This document shows, one piece after another, positions 9,456 to 20,983 of a stretch of DNA of 64,000 nucleotides (the first letter of the stretch is position 1; the number at the start of each line of letters is the position of its first letter). This DNA is from Agapanthus africanus. Lineage: Eukaryota > Streptophyta > Magnoliopsida > Asparagales > Amaryllidaceae. The stretch is taken from positions 701,480,761 to 701,544,760 of the forward strand of contig CM057339.1 in the NCBI GenBank assembly GCA_030015575.1, in the 5' to 3' direction. The notes beneath the pieces were generated by a model. That model had not been told where the DNA came from, searched no databases, and saw only the letters and a list, made by a program, of their open reading frames with translations. Position numbers and translations under genes: made by a program.

Positions 9456-10100
9456 TGGTTGTCGGGACCCGTCACCTCTCAGAATACATTGAAGGATTAC
9501 AACGACATATATCAGAGGTATGAAGAGATGTACCCTAGAACCAATGTTGGTTGGGAGTCTCTGGGAATCACTTTGAATGCTTTATGAGATGATCAATTTT
9601 AGAAGTCAAGAGTATAATTGGGGTTCAGTTTCAAGGGATCTTGCCTCTAAAAAAATTAGCTAATTTAAGCTAAGATTGGCTTGAATATAGTGTTAAACAC
9701 TAGAGTACATTCGATGCTCACGTGCTCCCATGTGAGGCACTTACAAAAGTGTTAAACACTAAGACTGAAGCGCTCACATGGGGTCACGTGAGGCGCTGGA
9801 GATTGGGCCTTGCTTCTTCTATTTTACTCCAAGAATATATAAGTGTTAAACACTTGATCTTTATGGCCATCACGTGTGGACACGTGATGGGTACCCATGC
9901 AATGGATATGAAAAATATTTGTTAAGGGTCACTTGGGAACACATGAGACGCCCAAAATCTATTCTGCCCTGGCTTTACTCCCTTTTTATTTTGAGAAGTT
10001 TGTTCAAGGGTAACGTGGAAGCACGTGACCCAATTTTATTCGTTCTCTTTCGATTACTGAGGGGGGAAGCCATGTGGACACACGTGATCATGTTAGGTAC
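9383..10100 (+). repeat. Tandem duplication copy 1 (left part)
   Basis: This stretch continues at 27963-28040 after element B. Together they match copy 2 (28045-28210 plus 38256-38887); each is about 797 bp. Element B entered copy 1 and element D copy 2, so the duplication is older than both insertions. Confidence 0.85.
9717..10092. promoter_or_regulatory. Paired G-box inverted repeats (copy 1)
   Basis: Six pairs of CACGTG-like sites, each about 4 bases apart, as in ATCACGTG-TGGA-CACGTGAT. G-boxes bind plant bZIP and bHLH factors; each pair is also a hairpin. The second copy of the array is at 38427-38803. Confidence 0.6.
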
Positions 10101-10559
10101 TGTTCATACCAGAATATTGCATTTTATACCGCCCATTCTTACGCTCGTTTGTTTATAGGCAGGTGCTTTTAATCAGTGTTTGCTACATAATTGCAGGATA
10201 CTGGTCTCAGCTCTAAACAGTGAATATCATGGAAAAGTACGAAAAATTCTGGATTACTGCCAGCAACAGATAAAACATGGGTCTCCGCCCTCTATCCGTG
10301 TGTTGCCACATACCAGTTTAAGGGACAAAATGGAAAATCGATTGTCATTTTCATGCACAAAGCTCAATGTAAACACATGATCCAAGAAATCTACGCGGAG
10401 CTCGAGGAAATCATGGCAAAAAATCCACATCACATCACCTGTTGTTCTGCTGAAATTCTGGAAGAATTGTGAAGAGTTTCTGAGAAAAGTCATATACCAC
10501 ACAGCAGACAACAACAAACCAGGGATCCCCACAAAACCCTACGGCCCAATTCCCTATAA

Positions 10560-10609
10560 TAGCCGCGGTTCCGCGGCATTAGCAGGCTTAGGCCGCGGAA
10601 CCACGGCTA
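10560..10609 (+). other. CCGCGG hairpin in element B LTR
   Basis: TAGCCGCGGTTCCGCGGC (10560-10577) pairs with GCCGCGGAACCACGGCTA (10592-10609) at 17 of 18 positions. The 3' LTR copy is at 26700-26749. The wording closely resembles the giant hairpins in the copia leaders. Confidence 0.75.
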
Positions 10610-10698
10610 TGTGGGCTCCGCACTCTGTCGTTTTCTAGGGGTAGATTGGTACATTCATGTTGATTCAGAATATTGCCCTAGGTTTTCAGTTTACTGCC

Positions 10699-10706
10699 TA
10701 TAAATA
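10699..10706 (+). promoter_or_regulatory. TATA box of element B
   Basis: TATAAATA followed by a short GC-poor stretch and a pyrimidine-rich region. The 3' LTR has the same at 26838-26845. Confidence 0.65.
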
Positions 10707-11831
10707 TCCCAGAACTTGCCAAGCCAAGGAGTTCATTCTCATGCCTCTTTTTTGTTAGTTTTTAGTCTTCTTCTTCTTCTTCTTCTTCATTCTTTCCTCC
10801 ATGAAAATGTAGTGAGAGCATTGAGTGGATGTTAAATGAAGATGAGGGTTTTTGTATCATTCTTTTACTTAGCTTCCCCATTGAGCTCTCTACCTTAACT
10901 TGATCTTGCAACCTCTTAAGTGAGCTTGCAAGTTTAAGCTTTGGTCATTGATCTCAAAGGGGTTGTATCATTTTGTTCTCTCTTTTGTGCTTCATTTCAC
11001 ATGAGTTCTTTACCCTTCTCTTTATCTTGCAACCTCTTGATTGAGCTTGCAAATTTAAGGGTTGGCTATTGATCCCATGGCATGTCTTGAGTTCTATGGT
11101 TCTTAGTGTTACTTTCTTGCTTATCTCTTTCTTGCATTTTTCATTCTTGTCTTTTATTACTTGCAATTTATTACCATACAATTTAATTACTTGCTTGTAA
11201 TCTTTTCTTTTCTTTGTTTATCTTTTTGTTCTCTCTTTTTTGGTTCGTTTTGTGAATGGTTGTAATTATTGTTGTTAAGAATAAATACGATATTGTAAGT
11301 TAATGTTTCTTTGCTCATTTCCTTTTCCCGTTATTTTCCATTGAACTCCGTCCAAACGATACGCAAGCGCTCCGTTAGGCACCCTACCCTACCAAGGTAA
11401 CGGTGATTCCTAACCCCGACCGGTTGCGTTCGGTTTGATCGGAGGCGAAAGCAAGAGACAAGAACGGAAGGACAAGGGTAAATAAGCCGGATTCCACGAA
11501 TACCGTGCTTAAATCCCCTAATCCACGTTGTTGCCGATTGCTCTAGCTTCAATTGGTCAAGATTCGGCTCAAAGGTTTTGAGTACGGATTTCTTTAGCTT
11601 ACACTCTCGTATCTTTTTCTTAACAACTTTATACTTGCATATAACACATAGGTTAGAATTGAACAAATATATACACATTCTTTATTGACTCGTCTAAAAC
11701 TCGAACGGACATACAACCGTCTCCCTGTGGATCGACCCGTGCTCAACCGGCTAGCTCCATAGCGACACCGTCCTGATCGCGGTAAACTTTAGAACTTTGA
11801 ACATCCGACACGCCAAAAGCGTGCGATCAAA

Positions 11832-11849
11832 TGGCGCCGTTGCCGGGCA
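11832..11849 (+). promoter_or_regulatory. Primer binding site, tRNA-Asp type (element B)
   Basis: TGGCGCCGTTGCCGGGCA, two bases after the LTR. This is the primer site typical of plant Athila/Tat gypsy elements and marks B as a different superfamily from A and C-F. Confidence 0.9.
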
Positions 11850-12004
11850 GACGGTAGCGTATTTTATTTCTTGTTATTGGGGTTAATATTCTTTTTGTAT
11901 ATATTTATAAATAAAAAAATCTTTTTGTTTTTTTTGATAATTTTTGTGAGCAAGTCTGCAGATTTTTGCGGATTTGCGAACTGTGATTGTGGGGAGCAAA
12001 GTGT

Positions 12005-12115
12005 ATGTTCAAGGCTAAGGTGATTGCAAAGTACAATGCCAAAGATTCGGGTAGTTTGACCCGCGCAAGCGAACTTTTCAAGCTTACCGGATTTGATTCA
12101 ACGGGGGTTTCCTAA
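12005..12115 (+). CDS. Small leader ORF of element B
   Basis: ATG TTC AAG GCT ... to TAA, 36 codons (MFKAKVIAKYNAKDSG...). It lies shortly after the primer site and would be the first sizeable upstream ORF of the transcript. No recognised domain; it may be chance. Confidence 0.2.
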   Translation: MFKAKVIAKYNAKDSGSLTRASELFKLTGFDSTGVS

Positions 12116-12529
12116 CCCAAAAACTTAACGGTACGTATTTCTTAAACACCTTCTTCTCAAATCCGACGCATCCAATATACTATTCTTTGCAGGATTCTTT
12201 GCAAGTTCGCTAGCAAACGCTAAAAATTGACTAACCCGTATTTGTTGCAGTGCCGTGCTTAATATAAAAAAACGATTGTTTGATTCTTTATAGAATTTTT
12301 ATTGAATTGCGCATTGCATACATTAATACGGACTTAAGGGCAAGCGAACCCCACAACATACGGTAAAGGATTCCATCACCTTTTCCGTGGCTCACAAATC
12401 ACGAACTTGAGCATAACGTTTACCCGCACAAAATTTAAAAGAAACCAGACTTTAAGCCTTAAGGACTTCGCGCTCACTAGGAGAAGTTAACTGTGTTTAG
12501 AAGCTCGCTTAACGGTATATTGTTTACGG

Positions 12530-12620
12530 GGTGTCTAGAAAAGTGTTAACGGCGAAACCGCCAAAAGAGAAAGGGTTATTTAATTAAGGAACTTCCCGAA
12601 AGCGTTGGAAAACCTCCCCT
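12530..12620 (+). other. Copia-type leader module inside gypsy-like element B
   Basis: GTGTCTAGA, GTGTTAACGG, then a stretch from 'taattaagga' to 'aaaacctcc' nearly identical to the leaders of copia elements A (2577-2668) and E (55591-55682). A small GGCG/CGCC hairpin replaces the first stem. The GAAA-loop stem is weak here (CCC/GCG). Confidence 0.75.
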
Positions 12621-12991
12621 TATCTCTGCACTTACCTGGCCTCATAATCAGTATATCTTGAGCCCGTTTCTCGACACAGTTTTACTTCGACAATCAAGTT
12701 CTGGAGCAGGTCTAGTTGACCTAGGTGAACCCTAGAACGATTAGGTGTGTGGTATTTTTGTGTCGTGATTGTTTTTGTCCAGATTCTTTTTGTGTGTATA
12801 TTTCATTCTTTTGTTAATAACTACCTAAAAAAAATCACATTCTTTTTCCTCTCCTTTTCTCTGCCTTTCTTTCTTTCTCTCTTCATATCATCGGTACACC
12901 ACCTCGCAAAACTCTTGCCGAACTTTGGTACCCACAACCAGACATTACTTCTTACGGTTCTTGCTTTGGCCGAACGTCGAAAGATCCCTCC

Positions 12992-14166
12992 ATGCCCAAA
13001 ATCTCTTTGAAAGATCGGATAGACGCGTCTAGGACAAACACTTGCCCTCCGCAATCCACTTTGTATCAACCTTTTCAACCTCCCCCACCCTCTTATGTTG
13101 ATACCCCTTTTGCAAGTTGTCCTTTGTCCATCTCTGAACATATTGAACAATCCTGTAGCCGATCTTTCACTCCTTTCACCACTACAGATTCTTGGGATCA
13201 ACAATTCCATTCACCTTCTTATCCAAATTTTGATCCTGTTCCTTTCCAGCCATTCAATTCCTACCAGTCCTACCCGACTTTTGCACCTTCCCTAGACATT
13301 GCTTCTGAACCGCCATTTGGGAGTTTTCAGTATCCACACAACTTTGAATCTTTTACTGAAACCCCTTCACAACCCATGTCTAGTCTGGAACAGTCTTTGG
13401 AAGACTTTAGGGTAGCGTCGTACCAACAGATGATGGATTTGAATGCGTCCACGGCCGCCCTCATACAACCTAGTGACCCGGTAGCTAGTTTTCAACTAGC
13501 TCCAAATTTTCCAATGTATGAAGTGGCAGTAGGACAGGTTGAGAATTTGAGTGGAGAGAGTGATCTGTACCCCCTTCCGAATAAAGCCTACCCGTTTCAA
13601 CTTACATCCCACAACTCCGGTTTTGAATGTCTATCTAGTGTTTCAAACGATTCATTGATTAAAGATAGAACAGATAATGAGTTGTGTGACTTTGTAGTGT
13701 TTGATTTGCCCGATTGTGAAGGGTCCCTTTCGAGTAAAACCACACCCAATCCTTTTGACCTCTACACCTCCACTCTAGAACCTGAATTGATTAATATCCA
13801 TGCTTTTGTTGAGGTGTATGAGAATATTGATTTTCAATTGATTGAGGATATCGACGCTGGGAATATTTTGGATGATGAACCTGTAGAATTTGGCAGAGTT
13901 TTTCTCTCCCATTCATCACCCCGAGTCATTAACTGTTTTTTCCCGAACCTCACACGCGTCTTGATTTTGATGAAATTTGCATGGATAAGCTGAATTTTGA
14001 GGAAACTTTTGAGGATATTTTTAAGGATGAACCAGTTTTAATTGATGAGTCGGATTTTCCAATTCATCATGTTCCTTTCATTGACTGTGTACACCCTCCT
14101 GAACCTTTAACCGATAACCTTCCTCAATCACCTACCTCCATCCTTTCCATCGTTCCGATCTTGTAA
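12992..14166 (+). pseudogene. Orphan internal protein of element B, one frameshift
   Basis: An open frame of 333 codons starts at ATG 12992 and a second frame continues to 14166. Reading across a T6CCC run near 13935 joins them in one sense (RLDFDEICMDKLNFEE), so one ~390-residue protein with a single frameshift is likely. The N-terminal 150 residues are rich in Pro, Ser, Phe and Tyr (PPPPSYVDTPF, SYPNFDPVPFQPF), followed by SLEQSLEDFRVASYQQMMDL, which recalls the linker after gag in Athila elements, and an acidic C-terminus. There is no CCHC knuckle, protease, RT or integrase motif. I do not recognise a function; it may be a relic of gag or a gene captured by the element. Confidence 0.55.
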
Positions 14167-15990
14167 GAAACCGTATCATTTTCATTTCATATGTCTGGTT
14201 TACCAAGTTCGGCTTACCCATGGTTTTTTACGAATCTTGAGGGATTTGACCCCATTTCTCGATAGGTTAATAGATTAGCACAAACGCTTCTTACACATCA
14301 GTCATCAAAATTGTTCTAATCTATTCACTCAATTTCCACCCTCAAGTTTGTATTCCACTTCTTTCTCCCTTCCGCCATTCTTCTTCTTACATACAGAGAT
14401 CGTATCCCGCTTCTATCTCCATACGGTCTCGCGTATTCTCCATTTCTTTCCTCTTCACCTTCTTTCACCAACCCGCATATTACAGAGATAGAATTTTTGA
14501 ATGGTTGGTGTTAACTTTTGGCCTGTGTAAGGCCTTGTATAGCTTGATACTGTTTTCTTTCCTCCTAATCCTGAACTTCACCGCTTAAACAGTGGAAACA
14601 CCGTTTCACTTAAGTTTGGGGGGAAACCTTTTTTTGTATATATCTTTTTGTTTTTCTTTTTGTTTTGTATAAAATTTTCTTTTGGAGAGCGCCGACAATT
14701 TTGACCCTCTTAGTGTAGCCTGACAGTGAGGGCACTGTCAAGTTTAAGTTTAGGGGTGTGCTCGGTAAGCTTTCTTCCTTCGTATTCATTTGTATATTCT
14801 GCATTTGCATACCTTTTTTAAAAACCAAAAAAAATCGAAAAATTTTCCAAAAATATAAAAACTTTGTCGTCAAGTTAGCAAATAGGGTAACTTAGATTTT
14901 TATTCTGAAAGTTTAGTTGATATGATAGAAATAACTAAATTCTAGGCTTAGGAATTGAAACCCTAAAAATAACCCTCATTCTGTCTAACTTTGGTAAGTA
15001 TACGTCCTTACAGTTTTTTTTGAGAAATAGGTAATCTTGAGTTCAGTTCTTGAGTTAAATCAAGATGAAGGGAAAGTATTGAAGCTTTACTGAAGGATAA
15101 GTCTGAAAAATAGTTTCTTTTCTTGAGTTCAAATTTAGAAAGTATATATCCTACAAACTACACTTACACGCACCTTGAAACTTAGGATAGTAAAGGATAC
15201 CTAGAAATACTCTTGCCTGAAAGCGTAGTATGAAAGAAAAAACGGTATTTAAAGCTAAACACCAAAAGAGCATATTGAAAAATATATCCGGTCTTGAAAA
15301 AGAAAAAGAAAAAAATAGAATAAAGTCAAAGACCTGGAAACTGCTATTTACGCTTTAAGTTCACACATTCAGTAATCGGCCGTCAGTGCCTCAAGAAGCA
15401 TTAATAGTCGCATGAAAGGTGTGTGAGCAAATCCGTCCATCCTTAATGAAAAGAAGTAGCATTAGGTATTAGGGCAAGAGTATTATAGCTTGAATTGAAT
15501 TCTTGAGTGTAAGGGTGTAAATATACACACACGTAGGGGTATACAATCGATGTTTGGATAAAAGATAGAAATAAAGATTAAGACTTGTGTTTCTGTAAAG
15601 TTGATAAAAATCCCTGATTTGAGGTCGCACTTTTGAAGGAAAACTCAGGAGAACCAACATCTTTCTAAACTTTTTCGGAACGTATAGGATCCAAGGTTAA
15701 ATAGATATGAGGTGTGAAAAATAAGGGTTGGATATTTCTAACTTAGGATGATAGAATTTCTAACGTAAATACTAAACTGTAGAAGTAGAATCGATGTTAA
15801 CTTATGACACTAACTTGACGGGATTTTGTGGGTGTAATCCGCTGAAAACCCTCAGGAGACAACACTCCTCCTACTAGGGACACCTAGAGGTTTAACGGCT
15901 TATTGCACGTGCTCAGTGCAATCGCGTTCCGTGCGAAAGTGCGGTTAGGAATTTTTTGTGAATAATTGGTTTTACTCGGGACGAGCAAAA
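14167..15990. other. Non-coding 3' internal region of element B
   Basis: AT-rich, no supportable gene. Contains extra polypurine-like tracts, AAGTTTGGGGGG near 14614 and AAGTTTAGGGGTG near 14744, resembling the Athila polypurine tract; these could be older plus-strand priming sites or sequence relics. Confidence 0.5.
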
Positions 15991-16008
15991 GTTATGTTTG
16001 GGGGTATT
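15991..16008 (+). promoter_or_regulatory. Polypurine tract (element B)
   Basis: GTTTGGGGGTATT precedes the 3' LTR, preceded by 'ctcgggacgagcaaaagtta'. A GTTTGGGGG tract at this place is common in plant gypsy elements. Confidence 0.7.
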
Positions 16009-16192
16009 TGTTCATACTAGAATATTGCATTTTATACCGCCCATTCTTACGCTCGTTTGTTTATAGGCAGGTGTTTTTAATCAGTATTTGCTACATAATT
16101 GCAGGATACTGGTCTCAGCTCTAAACAGTGAATATCATAGAAAAGTACGACAAATTCTGGATTACTGCCAACAACAAATAAAACACGGGTCT
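16009..16192 (+). repeat. Element B 3' LTR, left piece
   Basis: TGTTCATACTAG... matches 10101-10284. Interrupted by element C after the ggtct target site (16188-16192). Confidence 0.92.
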
Positions 16193-18359
16193 TGTTAGTT
16201 ATATGTATGCCCTAGAGGCCATTACTGTACATACGATGTATATTGTAGTGGATGCTAGGACATATATAGAGAGGACTTTCTTGCTCGACATGATAGTATG
16301 CTATCTGGTTGTGCTTTATCTTAACATGTACTCTGATTGTCTCTATATTACATGTTGATAAAGCCCTTAGGATATGTACTCGACTACTGGGACTATGATG
16401 AGATCATACTAGTGGGGCCACGGTAGTCGACGAGTACATCCTATAACTGTTCCTAGTCGAGGGTGTATCGAGACAGGGCATCGATGCACCAGAGTAGACT
16501 AGCGTATACGCATCTTGACCCATATGATGGGCGATGGATGATCCCATATCCATCGGTGTTTGACATCAAGGATGGTGTACGGGTGCTCAGTGGAGACTGG
16601 GTACACTGGACGGACTCGCCGAGAACTCCCAGATGGTATTATACCATACGTCAGATGGCAGTTCTCCGGTGACACTGGTACAGAGTAGTCTGTTGACCCG
16701 AGATCGTCATAGAGTCTTGTGTGATTCCCACTGTGCTTTGATTTCCATCATACCACGTTCAAGAGGGCGTGCAAAAAGGTGGCTTTTGGGTACAGTCCCG
16801 AATCACATGGAGGCAATGAGCGATAGGAGGGGACTCGTCTCTCCCGGTATAGGGAGTTGATGTTGTGCTGTGTTCGATTGGCTATAACCGGAAATCCCTG
16901 GCCAGGGTTGCTGAGATTTACTGGTAAGTGTTATCAGTAGTTTCTCGAACTGTTATAGACCTCATATCGACACGACTTATAGAGCTACTGGGGTCTGACG
17001 TTTACCACCCCTAGGCGAGATATGCAACATATCAGACGACGAGACCGGACTGTACGGGAGTGTTACTGATTGGATTCTTAGGAGAAGTTACAGGCTTGCT
17101 TGTTGATCTTCTGAGCACTCAATACCAGGGTAGCTGTTACGTTTAGCTGACCGCTTGCAGCTTGTGGGTGTTTGATATGATCATCACCTACTGCCGGCGT
17201 ATTGCTGATTCTTTAGAGTCCTACACAAAGGTTTCTTGGCCCAGGCAAAACGGAGTAGGAGCACATATGTGATATGTGCGGGACCGAGGATAATGCGATA
17301 TGTGATACCGTATTATATCCTCGCGATATTTGATATCAGCCGGGTCATCGGATCAAGTGTTGATTCGATGAATCGGTACGGATAAATATTAGTCGGTTAT
17401 ATGCGATATAGCCGGATTGTCGGATCAAGTGTTGATTCGATAATTTAATGTATAATAATATATATGATATATTAAATCACATTAACTAATATTTGCTCAC
17501 TAAAAGATTCTTTTTCTCACTCGGGTAATACATTGATATATATGCGATATATGTTAAATGTATTATTTTATTTTGTTACAATAAATATTATATATGTGAT
17601 ATATAATATTTTAACATGATATGATAAATAATGCAACATGTTTTGTAAAGATTAATCAAGATTAGGGTTTGATTTGGGTTAATGACTTCTAGTAGATTCT
17701 AGAAGGTTTTCTTTTTGTTTTGTGTAAGATATTTACAAGTGACTCATGCTTTAACCCAACCCAAACCCTAACCCTAGTTAATTCTCTACAAAGGTTTACT
17801 TGACCATGGTTGCATAATTCATCATATTATTCTTTTCCTATTCATCACAAAAGGATTATCATCATGTTCATCTTCTTCTTCCTTCATTCTTTCATGAAAA
17901 AGCTTGCTAGTTTTTTCTAAAGTGATGAATAAATTTGAGAAAAAGATAAATAAAGAGAGCAAAAATCCTACTTCATCATCCTCATCTTCCCTTTCCATTT
18001 AGATGAGGGTGTTCACATCATTTCATGAGTGTTAGCTTGTGTTAAAGAAACTTCAAGGTAGATCATCTTAGTATCGAAGATCGGAAGCAAAGGTTGCATC
18101 TTTCTCTTCGTGGAACCTCTCGAGAGTCCGGATCCCGATGATCGCAGCGAAGGGACCACAACACGGAGCATATGAAGTGAAGGACCGGATCTACAAAGGT
18201 TGTAATCCCTCTCACTTAGTGTTAAAGTGTTTAGCATGCTTGTTTTCGCCTAATCTCTAGTTTAAAGTTCCGTATTCGGGTTGTTCGGCACGACTAAATT
18301 TATAATCGGGCATGGTTGATGCCTCGTAGACCCTTGTGCGCGTGCCTAGCAACCCTAGA
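16193..18359 (+). repeat. Element C 5' LTR
   Basis: Starts TGTTAGTTATATG, ends ACCCTAGA (ACCCTACA in the 3' LTR). Contains a hairpin GTACTC..GACTAC/GTAGTCGACGAGTAC with inner TATGAT/ATCATA (16376-16437), and GAGAACT/AGTTCTC enclosing ATGGTAT/ATACCAT (16621-16666). Donor-like AAAG|GTTGTAAT at 18199. Confidence 0.95.
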
Positions 18360-18360
18360 G

Positions 18361-18373
18361 TGGTATCAGAGCC
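18361..18373 (+). promoter_or_regulatory. Primer binding site, tRNA-Met type (element C)
   Basis: TGGTATCAGAGCC one base after the 5' LTR. Confidence 0.95.
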
Positions 18374-18558
18374 AAGCTAGAGCTTTAGGCGAAGTCTAGA
18401 CGAAGTTTAAAGTCCGATCGAAACCCGAAACCCCGATAAAACCCGCTCTCTGGACTTTTTTAAAAACTGGGATTTTTCCACATTAAAAATGCTTAAAAAA
18501 TTCAGCAGAGAATTATAAGAATTACGGTGCAAAATGTTTTCAATGAACAGTAAAAAGT

Positions 18559-18605
18559 GCGGCGGTTCCGCGGCAGAAGCATGCCTTCTGCGGCGGTTCC
18601 GCGGC
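18559..18605 (+). other. CCGCGG hairpin in leader (C)
   Basis: Arms of 21 bases pair at 17 positions; the inner stem is CAGAAG/CTTCTG. The loop region GCATGC is self-complementary, as is the CATG of D and F and the AAGCTT of E. Confidence 0.7.
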
Positions 18606-20774
18606 TAATTGATGACGTCACGCCTCCTATTTTACACAGTAATTCCTATTACACAGTGCTGAGTTTTATGGGAATTTTTAATATTTATTCAAGAGTTGAA
18701 TTTTCTGGGGTTGTTTTGGGGATTCGATGATTCGATCGGATTATCAGATTTTGTCTATGTGTGTTTTCCGGATAAATTTTAGAAACTGTTAAAAAGTTCG
18801 AACGGATATCAATAACTCACTTTTTCCCCTGTCGGAAATTTTTTCAAAAGTTGGATTTTTTCTCGTGTTTAAGAATGTTCTAAGTCATGCAAGTAACTCG
18901 GTGGACCCTCTAGAAGACAACAAAGCTTAACTCGATTATGTGACCGTCTTGAACTGCCCTTTGAACCTTAGGGTTTGGGGCAGTACGGCGTGCCACATGT
19001 GAGGCGTTGGCTTGACCCTTCTACGGCTGGACCATTGGTACTGTGGCATGTAATGGATGTTTTTAAACTGATTTCAAGTGTTGAGATATATTGGGGAAAT
19101 CTTGGGTGTTTGATGATTCGATCGGAAAGTTTAACTTTGTCTATTTATCTGGAATGTGATACAATATTTGGAATCCACAGGTAGTTATGAGATAACTGAT
19201 TTGAATATTATAGACATAGCAGTTTAGTCTCAGATGATCGGTTGCCACGGAATTTTGATATGATCAAAAGTCCGTCGCAATCACGTAGAGTACGCGGATA
19301 CTCGCCGGGTAAACTTAATAGACAGCTACGCCCTATAGCCCCGACCAAGTGACTGTAGGAGAACCCCGTCGCCAAAAGCATCCGTTCGGGTGCTCGCTGC
19401 AGCGGTGTTCCGCCTTAGTGCACTTCGTCGACGGCATCTGGGGGTGCGGCCGTCTACTAAAGTTTGCGACGAGCATTCGACCAGGACGTGGGGAATCTTG
19501 TTGAATTGCCCGACTTGATATTGAAAAGAGTTTTCGATAATGAGACTAAAATGCGGGGTTTATAATTGTTAGGCATGCGATGTCTAAGGAATTCATTTGG
19601 TTAGGCATGCGATGTCTAAAAAGGTTGCGGATTCCAACTGTTGTAGTTTTACATTTTCTTTTCTGTGACCGTAAGCGTAGTATGTGGTGTATCGCCGGCT
19701 TCGTTGCTATACATCAACGACAATCGGGATACGCATACTTGCTTACATTGATGATATGAGATATTATGTGTTGCTGTGATATGTTATATTGGATCGTCGC
19801 GTTTTGAATAGCCGGGGGTTTATGTGAGATGAGAGTTTTTTTTTCTTTTTCATTCTTGCAAAATTCATTTGTATGTAATATTCTTTTATTGGGACACTTC
19901 CAGGTAGCGGAAGATGTCACCGTTGTATATTATTTACTTTTCCGCATTAGGTAGACCCAAGGCGGGGAGCACAAGTAACCGGATTCTAGGGTCTAGTGGG
20001 AGACCATCTCGAGGAGTCGAGACCGGGTCTCCTAACCCTAGAATTGGCAGTGTTACTTGCCGCTCTCGTAGGGGTCTAGGGATGTGGGTTTGGCTATTCA
20101 CCGCGACCGTGGAATCCGTGTTTTATACAGGCTCGTATTGAAAACACGGACGTCCTAGTATATCCAATATTTCATATATGTTCTTCTGCTGCAATGTTCT
20201 GTGATGAGATCATATTACTGCCTGAGACGAATGTTTATATTATATATATGAGATATATGTTATGTTGCAGATTTCGTTTCAAAAGAGATGCTTGCGAAGC
20301 ATAATTAAAATGGGACTTCATTAATGAGATTAATGAAATAAAAGAAACCTAAGATGTTGTAGAAACTTGTTTATAAAAACTGGTAGCTCTAGTTCTTGCT
20401 TTGCATAGCGGTGTTCCTTGTAGAACATCCAGCACCTTATTCGATAAGGAAAGGACCGAGATCCCTTCACCGGGAGTGTCTCCTTTAGCAATAACTGGCA
20501 GATGCTACAAACTCGGTTTGTCTTTTGATTGCTTCTATAGTTTTTGCTTTGCATAGTGATATTTGTGAAATATCCTGCACCTTATTCGATGGGGAAAGGG
20601 CCGACGATCCCTTCACCGGGAGTGACCTCTTTAGCAAAACTAGAAAAGCCTAAAAAACACTCCATTTAAAATCACTCGATTCTATGACGATATCAAGTTC
20701 ATTACGCAAAGAGTTTTCTGAAAAACCCGTCGTAGCCCTCCGTCATTTCATATAAGTACTTCATAGTATTCGTG

Positions 20775-20983
20775 CTGCGTTTGTTGACCTTGTCAAGACG
20801 TAGTGTGCGGTAGCTATTTATGCTTATCTGCATAAGCATATGATGCGATTGGATTAGGGTAGTCGTGCGACTTTGTTGACCTTGTCAAGGGTCGTGCGGG
20901 TGGGTTTAATTCAATCAGGAAATGACGGGTTGAACTTGACTTGCGGTCTATGGTTTGTTGACCTTGTCAAGGTCATAGATCGC
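20775..20983 (+). other. Three TTGAC-CTT-GTCAA headed hairpins (C leader)
   Basis: 20775-20803 with arms CTGCGT/ACGTAG; 20865-20897 with GTGCGAC/GTCGTGC (two G-U pairs); 20943-20983 with GCGGTCTATG/CATAGATCGC (one G-U). The head is identical in all three while the arms differ. Confidence 0.8.

Larger units (their letters stand above)
10101..11829 (+). repeat. Element B 5' LTR
   Basis: 1729 bp. Contains a CCGCGG hairpin (10560-10609), TATAAATA (10699-10706), a CTT microsatellite (10767-10788, longer than in the 3' LTR) and a GC-rich 3' third. Long minus-strand frames here (for example 11331-11678) recur in the 3' LTR only because the LTR does. Confidence 0.92.

Noticed and set aside
9722..10158. 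Short plus-strand frames in the G-box region (also at 38430-38812)
   Set aside because: They overlap inverted repeats, are duplicated only with the tandem unit and have no coding character.
10954..11678. Minus-strand frames of 75-115 codons in B's LTR, recurring at 27087-27806
   Set aside because: They recur only because the LTR is present twice; composition is low-complexity and nothing resembles a known domain.
12747..13010. Hydrophobic plus-strand frame of 87 codons in B
   Set aside because: T-rich untranslated sequence before the orphan gene overlaps it; hydrophobicity comes from poly-T codons.
16463..16860. Frames of 69-75 codons repeated at 24522-24919
   Set aside because: Both lie in C's LTRs at the same offset, over conserved hairpins; not genes.
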